DNA of 64,000 nt from Rhizobium sp. CG5 (GTDB lineage: Bacteria; Pseudomonadota; Alphaproteobacteria; Rhizobiales; Rhizobiaceae), in NCBI RefSeq assembly GCF_023701945.1, contig NZ_JABAEF010000010.1:165212-229211 (forward strand), read 5' to 3'. The notes below the pieces were generated by a model that saw nothing but the letters and a program-made list of their open reading frames with translations, did no database searches and had not been told where the DNA came from. The position numbers were made by a program, and so were the translations under genes. Positions 43,193 through 51,931 of this stretch are shown here, piece after piece (positions within the stretch are counted from its first letter, which is position 1; each line of letters opens with the position of its first letter).

Positions 43193-43996
43193 CTAGCGCA
43201 GGTCCAGCAGCAAGGCCCTGTGGTCGGAGACCTCCGGCTGCTCGACCACGTCGAACCGCACCACCTCGACCTCAGGCGTGACCAGCATGTAGTCCGCAAA
43301 GCGTCCCGGCTTGCGATAGAATGATGTGCGCGTATCGGCAAATCCGCGCGAAACGACGAGATCGGTCAAACCCAGCCCCGCCAGCGTCGCGAAGATCCGG
43401 CTTTCCGGCAGCACGTTGAAATCGCCGCACACGACGAGCCTTTCATGACCGGGCCAGACCTGCCGGATCAGGGCGACGAGCGCCTCTGCCTGCGCATCGC
43501 GCTCCGGCATGTCGCCCTTGCCGGCCACGTCGCGCAAGCCGTGCATCTGCGCCACGGTGACGGCAAAACCCCTGTCATAATCGAAGACCCGCAGGCAATG
43601 GGCATTGCGGGCCCGCGGATGCGGCCCCCAGCCATCGGGCGAGAATGCCCCGTGCACGAAGCCGACAGCCTGGCCGATCACCGGAAGGCCCCGGCGCACG
43701 AAGGTTGCCAGCCCGAACTCGCAGGGCACGGCCCTGTCACCGTCGAAGAGTTCGCCGCGCGAGGTCGGATGGAAGGATCCGTCATGCCCGGGAAGGGCTG
43801 CCCGGATCTCGTCGAACAGATGGGGGCGTTGCGGCAGTTCGACGTCGCGGTCCCGGTAAACCAGCCAGTCGGCCGCGGCAACGGCGCTGCTCACCACCTC
43901 CTGCAGGCACAGAATGTCGGGGTCCGCGGCGGCCAGATAATCCATCAGCGGCGCGTGCAGGGTGCCGCCCCAGGCGTTCAACGAGAGTATCCGCAT
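43193..43996 (-). CDS. Endonuclease/exonuclease/phosphatase family protein
   Basis: A 267-residue member of the EEP superfamily. Motifs are MRILSLNAWGG, DILCLQEVV (Glu of the metal site), VTVAQMHGLRD, VVCGDFNVLPES near 190 and SDHRALLLDLR at the C-terminus. These position Mg2+ for phosphodiester or phosphate ester cleavage. Relatives range from DNases to sphingomyelinases, so the substrate is open. It converges with leuC across a hairpin. Confidence 0.83.
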   Translation of the reverse strand: MRILSLNAWGGTLHAPLMDYLAAADPDILCLQEVVSSAVAAADWLVYRDRDVELPQRPHLFDEIRAALPGHDGSFHPTSRGELFDGDRAVPCEFGLATFVRRGLPVIGQAVGFVHGAFSPDGWGPHPRARNAHCLRVFDYDRGFAVTVAQMHGLRDVAGKGDMPERDAQAEALVALIRQVWPGHERLVVCGDFNVLPESRIFATLAGLGLTDLVVSRGFADTRTSFYRKPGRFADYMLVTPEVEVVRFDVVEQPEVSDHRALLLDLR

Positions 43997-44129
43997 GCCA
44001 TGCCCCTTCCGCCGCAGCGCGCCTTGAATGATATGTCGTCTCCGGCAATCCTAGCGCCACACAACAAGACCCACAACGCCGGGGCGATGCGGGTCTTGGG
44101 TCGTTATGCAGACTTTGTGGCGCGGGCGA

Positions 44130-44975
44130 TCAGAACGTCGCGGTTTTCGGATCCGGGCCCATACGGGCCGAGCCGCTGTCGAGCTTGGCAAGTTCGCCCA
44201 GATCGTCGGCTGTCAGCGTGAAGTCGAACACTTTGAAATTCTCGACGATGCGCGATGGCGTCACCGATTTCGGGATAACGACGAGACCGTTGTCGATATG
44301 CCAGCGGATGATCACCTGGGCCGGCGTGCGGCCATGGCTTTCGGCAATCCGGCCGATCACCGGATGGCTGAGCAGTCTGCCCTGGCCGAGCGGGCTCCAG
44401 GATTGCGTGACGATGCCATGCTGCTCGTGGAAGGCGCGATGGGCCTTCTGCTGGAAATCCGGATGCAATTCGATCTGATTGATCACCGGCACCACGCCGG
44501 TCTCGGCGATGATCTTGTCCAGGTGCTCGGGATCAAAATTCGAGACGCCGATCGATTTCGCCCGGCCTTCCTCCTTCAGCCGGATGAATGCCTTCCAGGT
44601 ATCGACGAACAGGCCGCGATGCGGCGACGGCCAGTGGATCAGGTAGAGATCGACATAGTCGGTGCCGAGCCGCTTCAGGCTGGCATCGAAGGCCTTGAGC
44701 GTCGAATCGAAACCCTGCTCGCTGTTCCACAGCTTGGTGGTGAGGTAGATCTCGCCGCGGGCAAGGCCGGATTGGCGGATGCCCTGGCCAACGCCTTCTT
44801 CGTTTTCATAGATGGCGGCCGTATCGACATGGCGATAGCCCGCCTCGAGCGCCGCCTTGACGGCCGGTGCGGCCTGGTCATTCGGCGTCTGCCAGACGCC
44901 GAGCCCGACCTGCGGGATCCGGGAGCCATCGTTGAGGCTCATATGGGCTTGGTCGATCAAATGGATATCTCCCAT
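44130..44975 (-). CDS. Aldo/keto reductase (2,5-diketo-D-gluconate reductase-like)
   Basis: A 281-residue NADPH-dependent TIM-barrel reductase. The catalytic tetrad is visible: HVDTAAIYENE (Asp, Tyr), LTTKLWN (Lys) and LYLIHWPSP (His). The cofactor loop IPKSVTPSRIVEN near 240 and GVSNFDPEHL also match. It is closest in pattern to the DkgA/DkgB group, which reduces methylglyoxal and diketogluconate. Downstream, an imperfect CAAGACCC / GGGTCTTG inverted repeat (about 44065-44100) may terminate it. Confidence 0.87.
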   Translation of the reverse strand: MGDIHLIDQAHMSLNDGSRIPQVGLGVWQTPNDQAAPAVKAALEAGYRHVDTAAIYENEEGVGQGIRQSGLARGEIYLTTKLWNSEQGFDSTLKAFDASLKRLGTDYVDLYLIHWPSPHRGLFVDTWKAFIRLKEEGRAKSIGVSNFDPEHLDKIIAETGVVPVINQIELHPDFQQKAHRAFHEQHGIVTQSWSPLGQGRLLSHPVIGRIAESHGRTPAQVIIRWHIDNGLVVIPKSVTPSRIVENFKVFDFTLTADDLGELAKLDSGSARMGPDPKTATF

Positions 44976-45103
44976 GAATTGGCAAATGAAACGGACGGGG
45001 CCTGAGGGGCTGTCCTGGCTGATGACGGATGAATGCCACCAGGCACGCCATGCAAGCCCGTAGGTGACGGGGTGCCTGTCCTAGATAGGTCCTGCCGGCA
45101 GGA

Positions 45104-45140
45104 TTTTAAGGCCGGACCGGCAATCTTTACCGATCCGGCC
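45104..45140 (-). terminator. Probable terminator of the L,D-transpeptidase-like gene
   Basis: GGCCGGA-C-CGG arms (45110-45120) pair with CCG-A-TCCGGCC (45129-45140) with one mismatch, followed on the minus strand by TTAAAAT. It abuts the stop codon. Confidence 0.5.
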
Positions 45141-45689
45141 TCACATCACCCGCACCACCCGGCCTTTGTGCAGCAGAGGCAGAAGGCGGCGCATGTCGCA
45201 GGCGCTGACGGCGATGCAGCCCTCGGTCGGCGAATATCCTGGCTTGGCCAGATGGAAGAAGATCGCCGAGCCGCAGCCGCGCCGCCGCTGCAACAGGTTC
45301 CAGTCCAGGACCAGGCAGACATCGTAGAGATGATCGGCCCGCAGCAAGTCCTCATGGCTGGCCGCAAAGGGCGCCCTGACCGGGCGGTTATAGGCCGCAT
45401 GGCCGGGCGCATCGCACCACAGCATGCCGCCGGTGATCGACCTCAGGGGCAAGGGACTGATCGGTGCCCGAAACCGGTCGCGCCGCACGAAGCCGGAAAG
45501 CAGCCGCATCGCAGCCATCGGCGTGGCGCCGTCGCCTTCGCGCTTCAGCACGGTCCGGCCGGATCGGCCAAGGGCGGCCCGCATGGCGACCGGCCCGACC
45601 CTCAGGATCGCCTTGGTCCTGTCGCGTGGGCTGACGCGGACGAGGATATCCGGCTTTTTTGTCTTCGCTTTTTCGCTGGCCCGACGCAT
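45141..45689 (-). CDS. L,D-transpeptidase (YkuD) family protein
   Basis: A 182-residue protein with the YkuD catalytic pattern HLAKPGYSPTEGCIAVS: His146 and Cys158 in the H-x(n)-(S/T)-x-G-C-(I/V) motif. This group (YafK/ErfK-like short forms without a clear signal peptide) may form 3-3 peptidoglycan cross-links or act in the cytoplasm. The first 20 residues are basic, with no signal peptide. The start is uncertain: ATG 45689 is used; GTG 45698 and TTG 45725 are in frame upstream. It is divergent from the response regulator gene. Confidence 0.8.
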   Translation of the reverse strand: MRRASEKAKTKKPDILVRVSPRDRTKAILRVGPVAMRAALGRSGRTVLKREGDGATPMAAMRLLSGFVRRDRFRAPISPLPLRSITGGMLWCDAPGHAAYNRPVRAPFAASHEDLLRADHLYDVCLVLDWNLLQRRRGCGSAIFFHLAKPGYSPTEGCIAVSACDMRRLLPLLHKGRVVRVM

Positions 45690-45832
45690 TATGCTCACAA
45701 GTTTTTGCTTTGCCTGTGATTTCAATTGTATTCATAGCCAGCTGGCAAAGACAACTGCGCTCTGGTTTCGCCAAAGGGACCGGAGCAAGGCCTGTGACGG
45801 CATGGATCGCAGCGATAGGGAGACCGAACTTC

Positions 45833-46516
45833 ATGACGGCACGCACCATCCTTCTGGTCGATGATGACGACGACCTGCGCGACACCCTGGTGGAGCAGCT
45901 GTCGCTCTACGAAGAATTCGTGCTGCAGCAGGAATCGAACGCCACCAAGGGCATGCAGGCGGCGCGCAATGGCCAGATCGACCTGATGATCATGGATGTC
46001 GGCCTGCCGGATATGGACGGGCGCGAGGCGGTGAAACTGCTGCGCAAGGGCGGCTTCAAGGCGCCGGTGATCATGCTGACCGGGCACGATACCGACAGCG
46101 ACACCATTCTGGGCCTGGAAGCCGGCGCCAACGATTATGTGACCAAGCCGTTCCGCTTTGCCGTGCTGCTGGCCCGCATCCGCGCCCAGCTGCGCCAGCA
46201 CGAGCAGAGCGAGGATGCCACGTTTACGGTCGGCCCCTATCTGTTCAAGCCGAGCCAGAAACTGCTGACCACCGACGACGGCAAGAAGATCCGCCTGACG
46301 GAAAAGGAAGCGGCGATCATCCGCTATCTCTACCGCGCCGGCCAGAAGGTGGTGACCCGCGACGTTCTGCTTGAAGAAGTCTGGGGATACAATTCCGGCG
46401 TGACCACCCATACGCTGGAAACCCATGTCTATCGCCTGCGCCAGAAGATAGAACGGGATCCTTCCACCGCGGAAATCCTGGTCACGGAGAACGGCGGCTA
46501 CAAGATCATTCCGTAA
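45833..46516 (+). CDS. cenR: OmpR-type response regulator (CenR/OtpR-like)
   Basis: A 227-residue regulator with a receiver domain (1-120; acidic pocket VDDDDDLR, phospho-acceptor Asp55 in IMDVGLPDMDG, Lys in YVTKPF) and a winged helix DNA-binding domain (130-225). The sequence closely resembles what I recall of CenR/OtpR, an envelope and cell-cycle regulator of alphaproteobacteria. ATG 45833 is the conserved start MTARTILLVDD. No histidine kinase is adjacent. The next gene, 15 bp downstream, encodes a cNMP-binding protein, an arrangement reported for otpR in Brucella. Confidence 0.85.
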   Translation: MTARTILLVDDDDDLRDTLVEQLSLYEEFVLQQESNATKGMQAARNGQIDLMIMDVGLPDMDGREAVKLLRKGGFKAPVIMLTGHDTDSDTILGLEAGANDYVTKPFRFAVLLARIRAQLRQHEQSEDATFTVGPYLFKPSQKLLTTDDGKKIRLTEKEAAIIRYLYRAGQKVVTRDVLLEEVWGYNSGVTTHTLETHVYRLRQKIERDPSTAEILVTENGGYKIIP

Positions 46517-46531
46517 GGAAAAGGGACCGGC

Positions 46532-46987
46532 ATGGCGCTGAGCGATGACATGGAACTGCTGTCCGCCGTTCCGCTGTTCCAGGATCTGGACAAGGACCAG
46601 CTGCGGCTGATCGCGTTCGGCGCCGAGCACCGGCCGATCGGCGCAGGCCAGGCGCTGTTCCGCGAAAAATCACCGGCCGAATGCGCCTATGTCATCGCCC
46701 GCGGCCGCTTTGAACTGTCGACGCTCGGGCGCGGCGGCAAGCCGAAGGTCGAGGCGATCGCCGAGCCCGGCACCATGCTGTCGGAACTGGCGCTGGCCAC
46801 CATGGTGGAGCGCAAGTATACCGCCATCGCGCTCGAGGATTCCAACGTCATCCGCATCACCCGCGCCCTGTTCCATAGGCTGCTCGAGGAATATCCCGAG
46901 ATGGCCGCCGTTCTGCAGGACCGCATCCGCCAGAATGTCGCCGCACTTGCCACCCAGGCAGCCTCGCTTGGATATCGGTTCACCTGA
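46532..46987 (+). CDS. Cyclic nucleotide-binding domain protein
   Basis: A 151-residue protein consisting only of a Crp-type cNMP-binding barrel (residues 10-130), with LLSAVPLFQDLDKDQLRLIA, YVIARGRFELST and EPGTMLSELALATMVERKYT; a C-terminal helix follows. The ligand loop lacks a clear RxSAS-type phosphate cassette, so cAMP or cGMP binding is uncertain. There is no DNA-binding domain, hence it may modulate a partner protein. It is 15 bp after the CenR-like gene and very likely co-expressed with it. Confidence 0.85.
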   Translation: MALSDDMELLSAVPLFQDLDKDQLRLIAFGAEHRPIGAGQALFREKSPAECAYVIARGRFELSTLGRGGKPKVEAIAEPGTMLSELALATMVERKYTAIALEDSNVIRITRALFHRLLEEYPEMAAVLQDRIRQNVAALATQAASLGYRFT

Positions 46988-47012
46988 CACCGAAGCTACA
47001 ACTGGAAAACTT

Positions 47013-47174
47013 GGCCCCTCACCCTAACCCTCTCCCCGCAAGCGGGGAGAGGCGACGGCCCCGCTTGAAGCGTCAGAGGAATGGGGACGGTTCGACATCC
47101 GTCCCTTCTCCCCGTTCACGGGGAGAAGGTGCCGGCAGGTCAGGCGCAACGCGTTGCGCCGGGGATGAGGGGCC
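47013..47174. repeat. Composite CCCTCACCC palindromic repeat
   Basis: A 162-bp unit with perfect 9-bp ends GGCCCCTCA / TGAGGGGCC, a left hairpin CCTCTCCCCGC / GCGGGGAGAGG around 47029-47052, and a right hairpin CCTTCTCCCCGT / ACGGGGAGAAGG around 47104-47129, then GTGCCGGCAGG and a further CGCAACGCGTTGCG palindrome. It lies between the convergent cNMP-binding and xth genes. Confidence 0.82.
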
Positions 47175-47207
47175 GCCGTCGAGAGAGCAAAGCCGTTCAA
47201 ACAAACG

Positions 47208-48011
47208 TCAAAGAGAAAAATGCGCCGTCACCGGCACGTGGTCGGACGGCCGGTCCCAGCCGCGGGCGTCCCGCAGGATGTCGATTCGCTGCAGCAGTGG
47301 TCCGAGATCGGCCGAGGACCAGATATGGTCAAGGCGGCGGCCCTTGTCGGCGGCATCCCAGTCCTTGGCGCGGTAGCTCCACCAGGTGTAGAGCTTGTCG
47401 GCCGGGTCGACGACCTGGCGCATCAGGTCGACCCAGCGGCCTTTTTGCATGACGTCCAGCAGCCCGTCGGTCTCGACCGGCGTATGGCTGACGATCTTCA
47501 GCATCTGCTTGTGCGACCAGACATCGTTTTCGAGCGGCGCGATGTTGAGATCGCCGACCAGAATGGCCGAGACACCGGGCTCGGCCTCGGCATTCAGCGC
47601 CTTCATCTCCTCGATGAAATCGAGCTTATGGCCAAATTTCGGGTTCACCTCGCGGTTCGGCTCGTCGCCGCCGGCCGGGACGTAGAAATTATGGATGCGG
47701 ATGCGGCGGCCGCCCTGTTCGAAGATCGCCGAGATGTGCCGGCTGTCGCCCACCCCGCAATAGTCCTGGCGATGATCTTCGGTCAGGGGCAATTTCGATG
47801 CGATGGCGACGCCGTGATAGCCCTTCTGGCCGTGCAGGATGATATGCTTGTAGCCCAGCGCCTGCAGCGGCTCGGTCGGGAACTGGTCGTTCTGGCACTT
47901 GATTTCCTGCAGGCAGAGAATGTCGGGCTGGACCTCGGACAGCAGCCGCTCGACGATCGGCAGGCGCAGGCGGACGGAATTGATGTTCCAGGTGGTGATT
48001 GAAAATGCCAT
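47208..48011 (-). CDS. xth: Exodeoxyribonuclease III (XthA-type)
   Basis: A 267-residue AP endonuclease and 3'-5' exonuclease for base-excision repair. Motifs in order are TTWNINSVRLRL, DILCLQEIKCQNDQFP, YHGVAIASKLP, NFYVPAGGDEPNREVNPKF, VGDLNIAPLENDVW, GRRLDHIW and RPSDHVPVTA, all typical of ExoIII. ATG 48011 matches the family start MAFSITTWNINS. It lies downstream of lolA on the same strand, past a terminator. Confidence 0.94.
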   Translation of the reverse strand: MAFSITTWNINSVRLRLPIVERLLSEVQPDILCLQEIKCQNDQFPTEPLQALGYKHIILHGQKGYHGVAIASKLPLTEDHRQDYCGVGDSRHISAIFEQGGRRIRIHNFYVPAGGDEPNREVNPKFGHKLDFIEEMKALNAEAEPGVSAILVGDLNIAPLENDVWSHKQMLKIVSHTPVETDGLLDVMQKGRWVDLMRQVVDPADKLYTWWSYRAKDWDAADKGRRLDHIWSSADLGPLLQRIDILRDARGWDRPSDHVPVTAHFSL

Positions 48012-48089
48012 GCGGTCCCGTCCCTGCCTTCGTCGCGCCGTCCATGGCGCTGATCGAGCTTTAGGCAATCAGGACGGCGTTGAACAGCC

Positions 48090-48125
48090 AAAAGGCGCCG
48101 GACCTCAAGGTCTGTAGCGCCTTTT
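48090..48125 (-). terminator. Terminator of lolA
   Basis: AAAAGGCGC / GCGCCTTTT arms (9 bp) with an inner partial AGACC/GGTC pairing; the flanking A and T runs make it potentially bidirectional. It is 25 bp past the lolA stop. Confidence 0.75.
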
Positions 48126-48149
48126 CCACATGGCTGGCACCCGGCCGGC

Positions 48150-48827
48150 TCAGTTCTTGTTGATGCCGCGGTTGCGGACCTCTTCGTACGGCACTTCGAA
48201 AACCTTCGGATCGAAGGCCAGGCCGTTCTGGACGTTGAAGATCATCACCGAAGTGTCCTTGGCCTGGGCATCGGTGATCGTCCACTGGCGCAGATCGTAG
48301 GTCTTGGGATCGAACATCAGCGTGATGGTCGAATCGCCGAAGATCGACTTGTCGCCCAGCACGATCGTCGTCAGATCCGCCTCTTCTTTCACGTCGCGCA
48401 CCATCTGATGGCCAAGATCGATCTTGTCGGACAGAAGCAGGCTGAGTGGCGTCTTAGACAGCGGGTAGATGTCCCAGGTCTTCAGCTTGACATTGCCGAT
48501 GACGACATTGCGGCCATCCGAGATGACCCGCATCGGCGACGGCGCCTCATAGTTGAAGCGCAGCTTGCCCGGTCGCTCGATGAAGAACTTGCCGGCCGTC
48601 TGCTCGCCGCGCGGCCCGAACTGCACGAACTCGCCGGTCATGGTCTTCACGGATGAAAAATGGTCGGCCACTTTCTGGGCAGCATTTTCATTGCCGGCGG
48701 CAAAGGCCGATGGCCCGAGCAACCACGCGGCAGCGCCAAGGCCGGCGGCACCGGCGATCAGCCGGCGGCGGGTCAGAACGGTCTGCTGCAGATGCGTTGG
48801 CGTAAGATCGGCTTTGATGTCAGACAT
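48150..48827 (-). CDS. lolA: Outer-membrane lipoprotein carrier protein LolA
   Basis: A 225-residue periplasmic chaperone that carries lipoproteins from LolCDE to the outer membrane. The signal region has a twin-arginine-like stretch TRRRLIAGAAGLGAAAWLL ending near FAA (about residue 44). The mature part has MTGEFVQFGPRGEQTAGKFF, RPGKLRFNYEAPSPM and a C-terminal strand series with LTLMFDPKTYDLRQW-type spacing. It follows ftsK on the same strand, 113 bp apart. lolB is not visible. Confidence 0.9.
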   Translation of the reverse strand: MSDIKADLTPTHLQQTVLTRRRLIAGAAGLGAAAWLLGPSAFAAGNENAAQKVADHFSSVKTMTGEFVQFGPRGEQTAGKFFIERPGKLRFNYEAPSPMRVISDGRNVVIGNVKLKTWDIYPLSKTPLSLLLSDKIDLGHQMVRDVKEEADLTTIVLGDKSIFGDSTITLMFDPKTYDLRQWTITDAQAKDTSVMIFNVQNGLAFDPKVFEVPYEEVRNRGINKN

Positions 48828-48940
48828 TACAATCTCCTTGTTCGCCTTCCCTCGCCGAAAAACACGGCGTCATCATGACGATGACCGGCAGCGCCGGGCA
48901 GGCGGCGATGTCTGGACCGCAATTGCGCTCCGGAACGGTT

Positions 48941-51625
48941 TTAGCGTTCGACGATGTCGGCTTCCGTCGGCACCAGGATCTCACGCTTGCCGGCGTGGTT
49001 GGCAGCCCCGATCAGGCCTTCCTTCTCCATGCGCTCGATGAGCGAGGCGGCGCGGTTGTAGCCGATGCCGAGGCGGCGCTGGATATAGGAGGTCGACGCC
49101 TTGCCGTCGCGCAGCACGATGGCCACGGCCTGATCGTAAGGATCGTCCGATTCGGCGAGGTTGGCCGCACCGGCCGGACCGCTGCCGCCGCCCTCGTCGT
49201 CGTCGTCATCGATGGTGATCGCGTCGAGATATTGCGGTGAGCCTTGCGTCTTGAGGTAGGCGACGATCTCTTCGACTTCGGTATCCGACACGAAGGGACC
49301 GTGCACGCGCTGGATGCGGCCGCCGCCGGCCATGTAAAGCATGTCGCCCATGCCCAGCAACTGCTCGGCACCCTGTTCGCCCAGGATGGTGCGGCTGTCG
49401 ATCTTCGACGTCACCTGGAACGAGATACGGGTCGGGAAATTGGCCTTGATCGTGCCGGTGATGACGTCGACGGAGGGTCGCTGGGTCGCCATGATGACAT
49501 GGATGCCGGCGGCGCGCGCCATCTGGGCCAGCCGCTGCACGGCACCTTCGATATCCTTGCCGGCCACCATCATCAGGTCGGCCATTTCGTCGATGATCAC
49601 GACGATATAGGGGATCGGCTGCAGGTCAAACTCTTCCGTCTCGTAGATCGCCTCGCCGGTCTGGCGGTCGAAGCCGGTCTGCACGGTACGGGTCAGCACC
49701 TCGCCCTTTTCGATCGCCTGCTCGACGCGGCTGTTGAAGCCGTCGATATTGCGCACGCCGATCTTCGACATCTTCTTGTAGCGTTCTTCCATCTCGCGCA
49801 CCGTCCATTTCAGCGCCACGACGGCCTTCTTCGGATCGGTGACGACGGGCGACAGCAGATGCGGAATGCCGTCATAGACGGAAAGTTCGAGCATTTTCGG
49901 ATCGATCATGATCAGCCGGCACTTTTCCGGCGTCATGCGATAGACCAGCGACAGGATCATGGTGTTGATCGCCACCGACTTGCCCGAGCCGGTCGTGCCG
50001 GCGACCAGCAGATGCGGCATCTTAGCAATGTCGACGATGACAGGCTCGCCGCCGATCGTCTTGCCGAGCGCCATGGCAAGCTTGGCCTTGCTCTGCTCGA
50101 AATCCCGGGAGCCGATCATCTCGCGCAGGTAGACGGTCTCGCGGCGCTGATTGGGCAATTCGATGCCGATGGCGTTGCGACCGGGCACCACGGCGACACG
50201 CGCGGCAATCGCGCTCATCGAACGGGCGATGTCGTCGGCAAGGCCGATGACGCGCGACGACTTGATGCCGGGCGCCGGCTCCAATTCGTAGAGGGTGACG
50301 ACTGGACCGGGGCGCACATGGATGATCTCGCCCTTGACGCCGAAATCCTCCAGCACGCCTTCCAGCATGCGGGCATTCTGCTCCAGCGCGTCGGCCGACA
50401 GGGTGGCATCGCGGGCAATGGCCTTGGGTTCGGCCAGAAGATGGATCGGCGGAAGCTGGAAGCCGTCCGGACGGATAAACGAGGCCTGCGCCTCCTTCTC
50501 GATACGGGCGCTGGGCTTGGGCCGCGGCGGGGGCGCTGCCACCCGAGCCGAGGCGCGCGGCGGGGCGCTGGCGGCGGCGGGACGGGCTTCAGGCGCCACG
50601 ACCCATCCGCCATCCATATCCTCGTCGTCATCCGGCAGGATGCCGACCGGCCGGCGAGGAGAGGTGTCCATGTCGAAATCGCTGTCATCGTCATCCCTAG
50701 AGATCGGCGGGGCGGCAACCATCCGCCGCCGTTCTGCGGGCATGTCCATCGGCGGCTCGGCCCGCATCCCGTCGCTCGTCACCTTGGGCCGGACGGGCTC
50801 GTTGAGCGCGCCGAATTCGTCATCGTTGAAATCATAGGGCTGTTCGAACTGCGACCGGTCGCGCCGGCGCGGCTTGATGCCAAACAGCCGGCGCATGCGG
50901 GCCTGCGTCATGTACCAGCCGTGCGCCATGGCACCGAAGGTCAGCGCGAAGGGACCGGCTCTGTCGTCCTCGTCGTCCTCGACTGTGGCCTTGGCGGGAC
51001 GCGCCTTGACCGGCTGGATCGGCGCCTCGTCCTCATCCGCCTCGACCACCTCGCGGCCGATGATGCCGGCGGCAAACAGCAGCAGCCAGGTGGCCGGGAC
51101 CGCGAAGATGCCACCGACCACCATGGCGAAATTGCCGGTCGGATAGGCGCCGATGAACAGTGCCGGGAACCTGAGGATCATGTCGCCGAGCACGCCGCCG
51201 ATACCGTTGGGGATCGGCCAGGTCAGCGGCGGCGGAAAGCAGCCGACGACGGCCGACGTGACCAGCGCACCGACCAGCCAGGTGGCGATGCGGGCCGGGA
51301 TGCGGTTGATCGTCCGGCCCGAGATCAGCGCCAGCGACCAGGCGAGCACCGGCAGCAGGGCAATGACGCTGGACAGGCCGAGGAACTGCATCATCAGGTC
51401 GGCAAAGACCGCGCCGGGATAGCCAAGAATATTGCTCGGCTGATTGCCGGTCGCATAGGAGAAGCTCGGATCGGCGACGTTCCAGGTTGCAAGGGCTGCG
51501 ACCGCCAGCACCAGCAACAGAAATATGGCGAATCCCGCCAGCGCCAGGATCTGCCGCACCACGAAGGCGGTCAGGGCCAATCGGCCGGAGCGCTCCTGCA
51601 TCGACGCTGACGTGCTTCTGCTCAT
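48941..51625 (-). CDS. ftsK: DNA translocase FtsK
   Basis: An 894-residue cell-division DNA pump. Four membrane helices at about 25-190, then an acidic and proline-rich linker (about 190-430, with [10 protein letters not shown] and Asp-rich runs), the RecA-like motor with Walker A GTTGSGKS near 543 and Walker [11 protein letters not shown], and a C-terminal gamma winged helix ([21 protein letters not shown]) for KOPS reading. ATG 51625 with GGCGGAAAAT upstream is chosen; ATG 51658 would add eleven residues. It moves sister chromosomes with XerCD at dif. Confidence 0.95.
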   Translation of the reverse strand: MSRSTSASMQERSGRLALTAFVVRQILALAGFAIFLLLVLAVAALATWNVADPSFSYATGNQPSNILGYPGAVFADLMMQFLGLSSVIALLPVLAWSLALISGRTINRIPARIATWLVGALVTSAVVGCFPPPLTWPIPNGIGGVLGDMILRFPALFIGAYPTGNFAMVVGGIFAVPATWLLLFAAGIIGREVVEADEDEAPIQPVKARPAKATVEDDEDDRAGPFALTFGAMAHGWYMTQARMRRLFGIKPRRRDRSQFEQPYDFNDDEFGALNEPVRPKVTSDGMRAEPPMDMPAERRRMVAAPPISRDDDDSDFDMDTSPRRPVGILPDDDEDMDGGWVVAPEARPAAASAPPRASARVAAPPPRPKPSARIEKEAQASFIRPDGFQLPPIHLLAEPKAIARDATLSADALEQNARMLEGVLEDFGVKGEIIHVRPGPVVTLYELEPAPGIKSSRVIGLADDIARSMSAIAARVAVVPGRNAIGIELPNQRRETVYLREMIGSRDFEQSKAKLAMALGKTIGGEPVIVDIAKMPHLLVAGTTGSGKSVAINTMILSLVYRMTPEKCRLIMIDPKMLELSVYDGIPHLLSPVVTDPKKAVVALKWTVREMEERYKKMSKIGVRNIDGFNSRVEQAIEKGEVLTRTVQTGFDRQTGEAIYETEEFDLQPIPYIVVIIDEMADLMMVAGKDIEGAVQRLAQMARAAGIHVIMATQRPSVDVITGTIKANFPTRISFQVTSKIDSRTILGEQGAEQLLGMGDMLYMAGGGRIQRVHGPFVSDTEVEEIVAYLKTQGSPQYLDAITIDDDDDEGGGSGPAGAANLAESDDPYDQAVAIVLRDGKASTSYIQRRLGIGYNRAASLIERMEKEGLIGAANHAGKREILVPTEADIVER

Positions 51626-51830
51626 ATTTTCCGCCTGCCGTTCTGATAGGTCCGTCATGTGCCGGGGCTGCAACAAGGGGGTTCGGTCGAACCGTGCATG
51701 CCCCGCTCTGTGGCAGAGTATCAACCGGCCGGTTAACACCCCTTTAACCATGGAGGTGTTTCGCGGCACTTCTTGGGCAAAAGGCACGCCCGTCCAGCAA
51801 AAGGACGCGAGACCGTGGTCTGCGGAGGGC

Positions 51831-51861
51831 AAAAAAATAGCCCGGACATTGCTGCCCGGGC
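51831..51861 (-). terminator. Intrinsic terminator of amtB
   Basis: GCCCGGACA / TGCCCGGGC arms (one mismatch) with a 4-nt loop, then TATTTTTTT on the minus strand, 70 bp past the amtB stop. A second hairpin (CGGCGCTGG / CCAGCGCCG, about 51900-51922) lies just after the stop. Confidence 0.85.
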
Positions 51862-51931
51862 CAAACGCGTGCTTCAGGAAAGCCACGGTCGGAGGATCCG
51901 CGGCGCTGGAGACCAGCGCCGCGCGATGGCT

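Noticed and set aside
49244..51610. 788-codon open frame opposite ftsK
   Set aside because: Low-complexity, His/Asp/Gly/Arg-rich translation with no family resemblance; it mirrors the ftsK coding frame.
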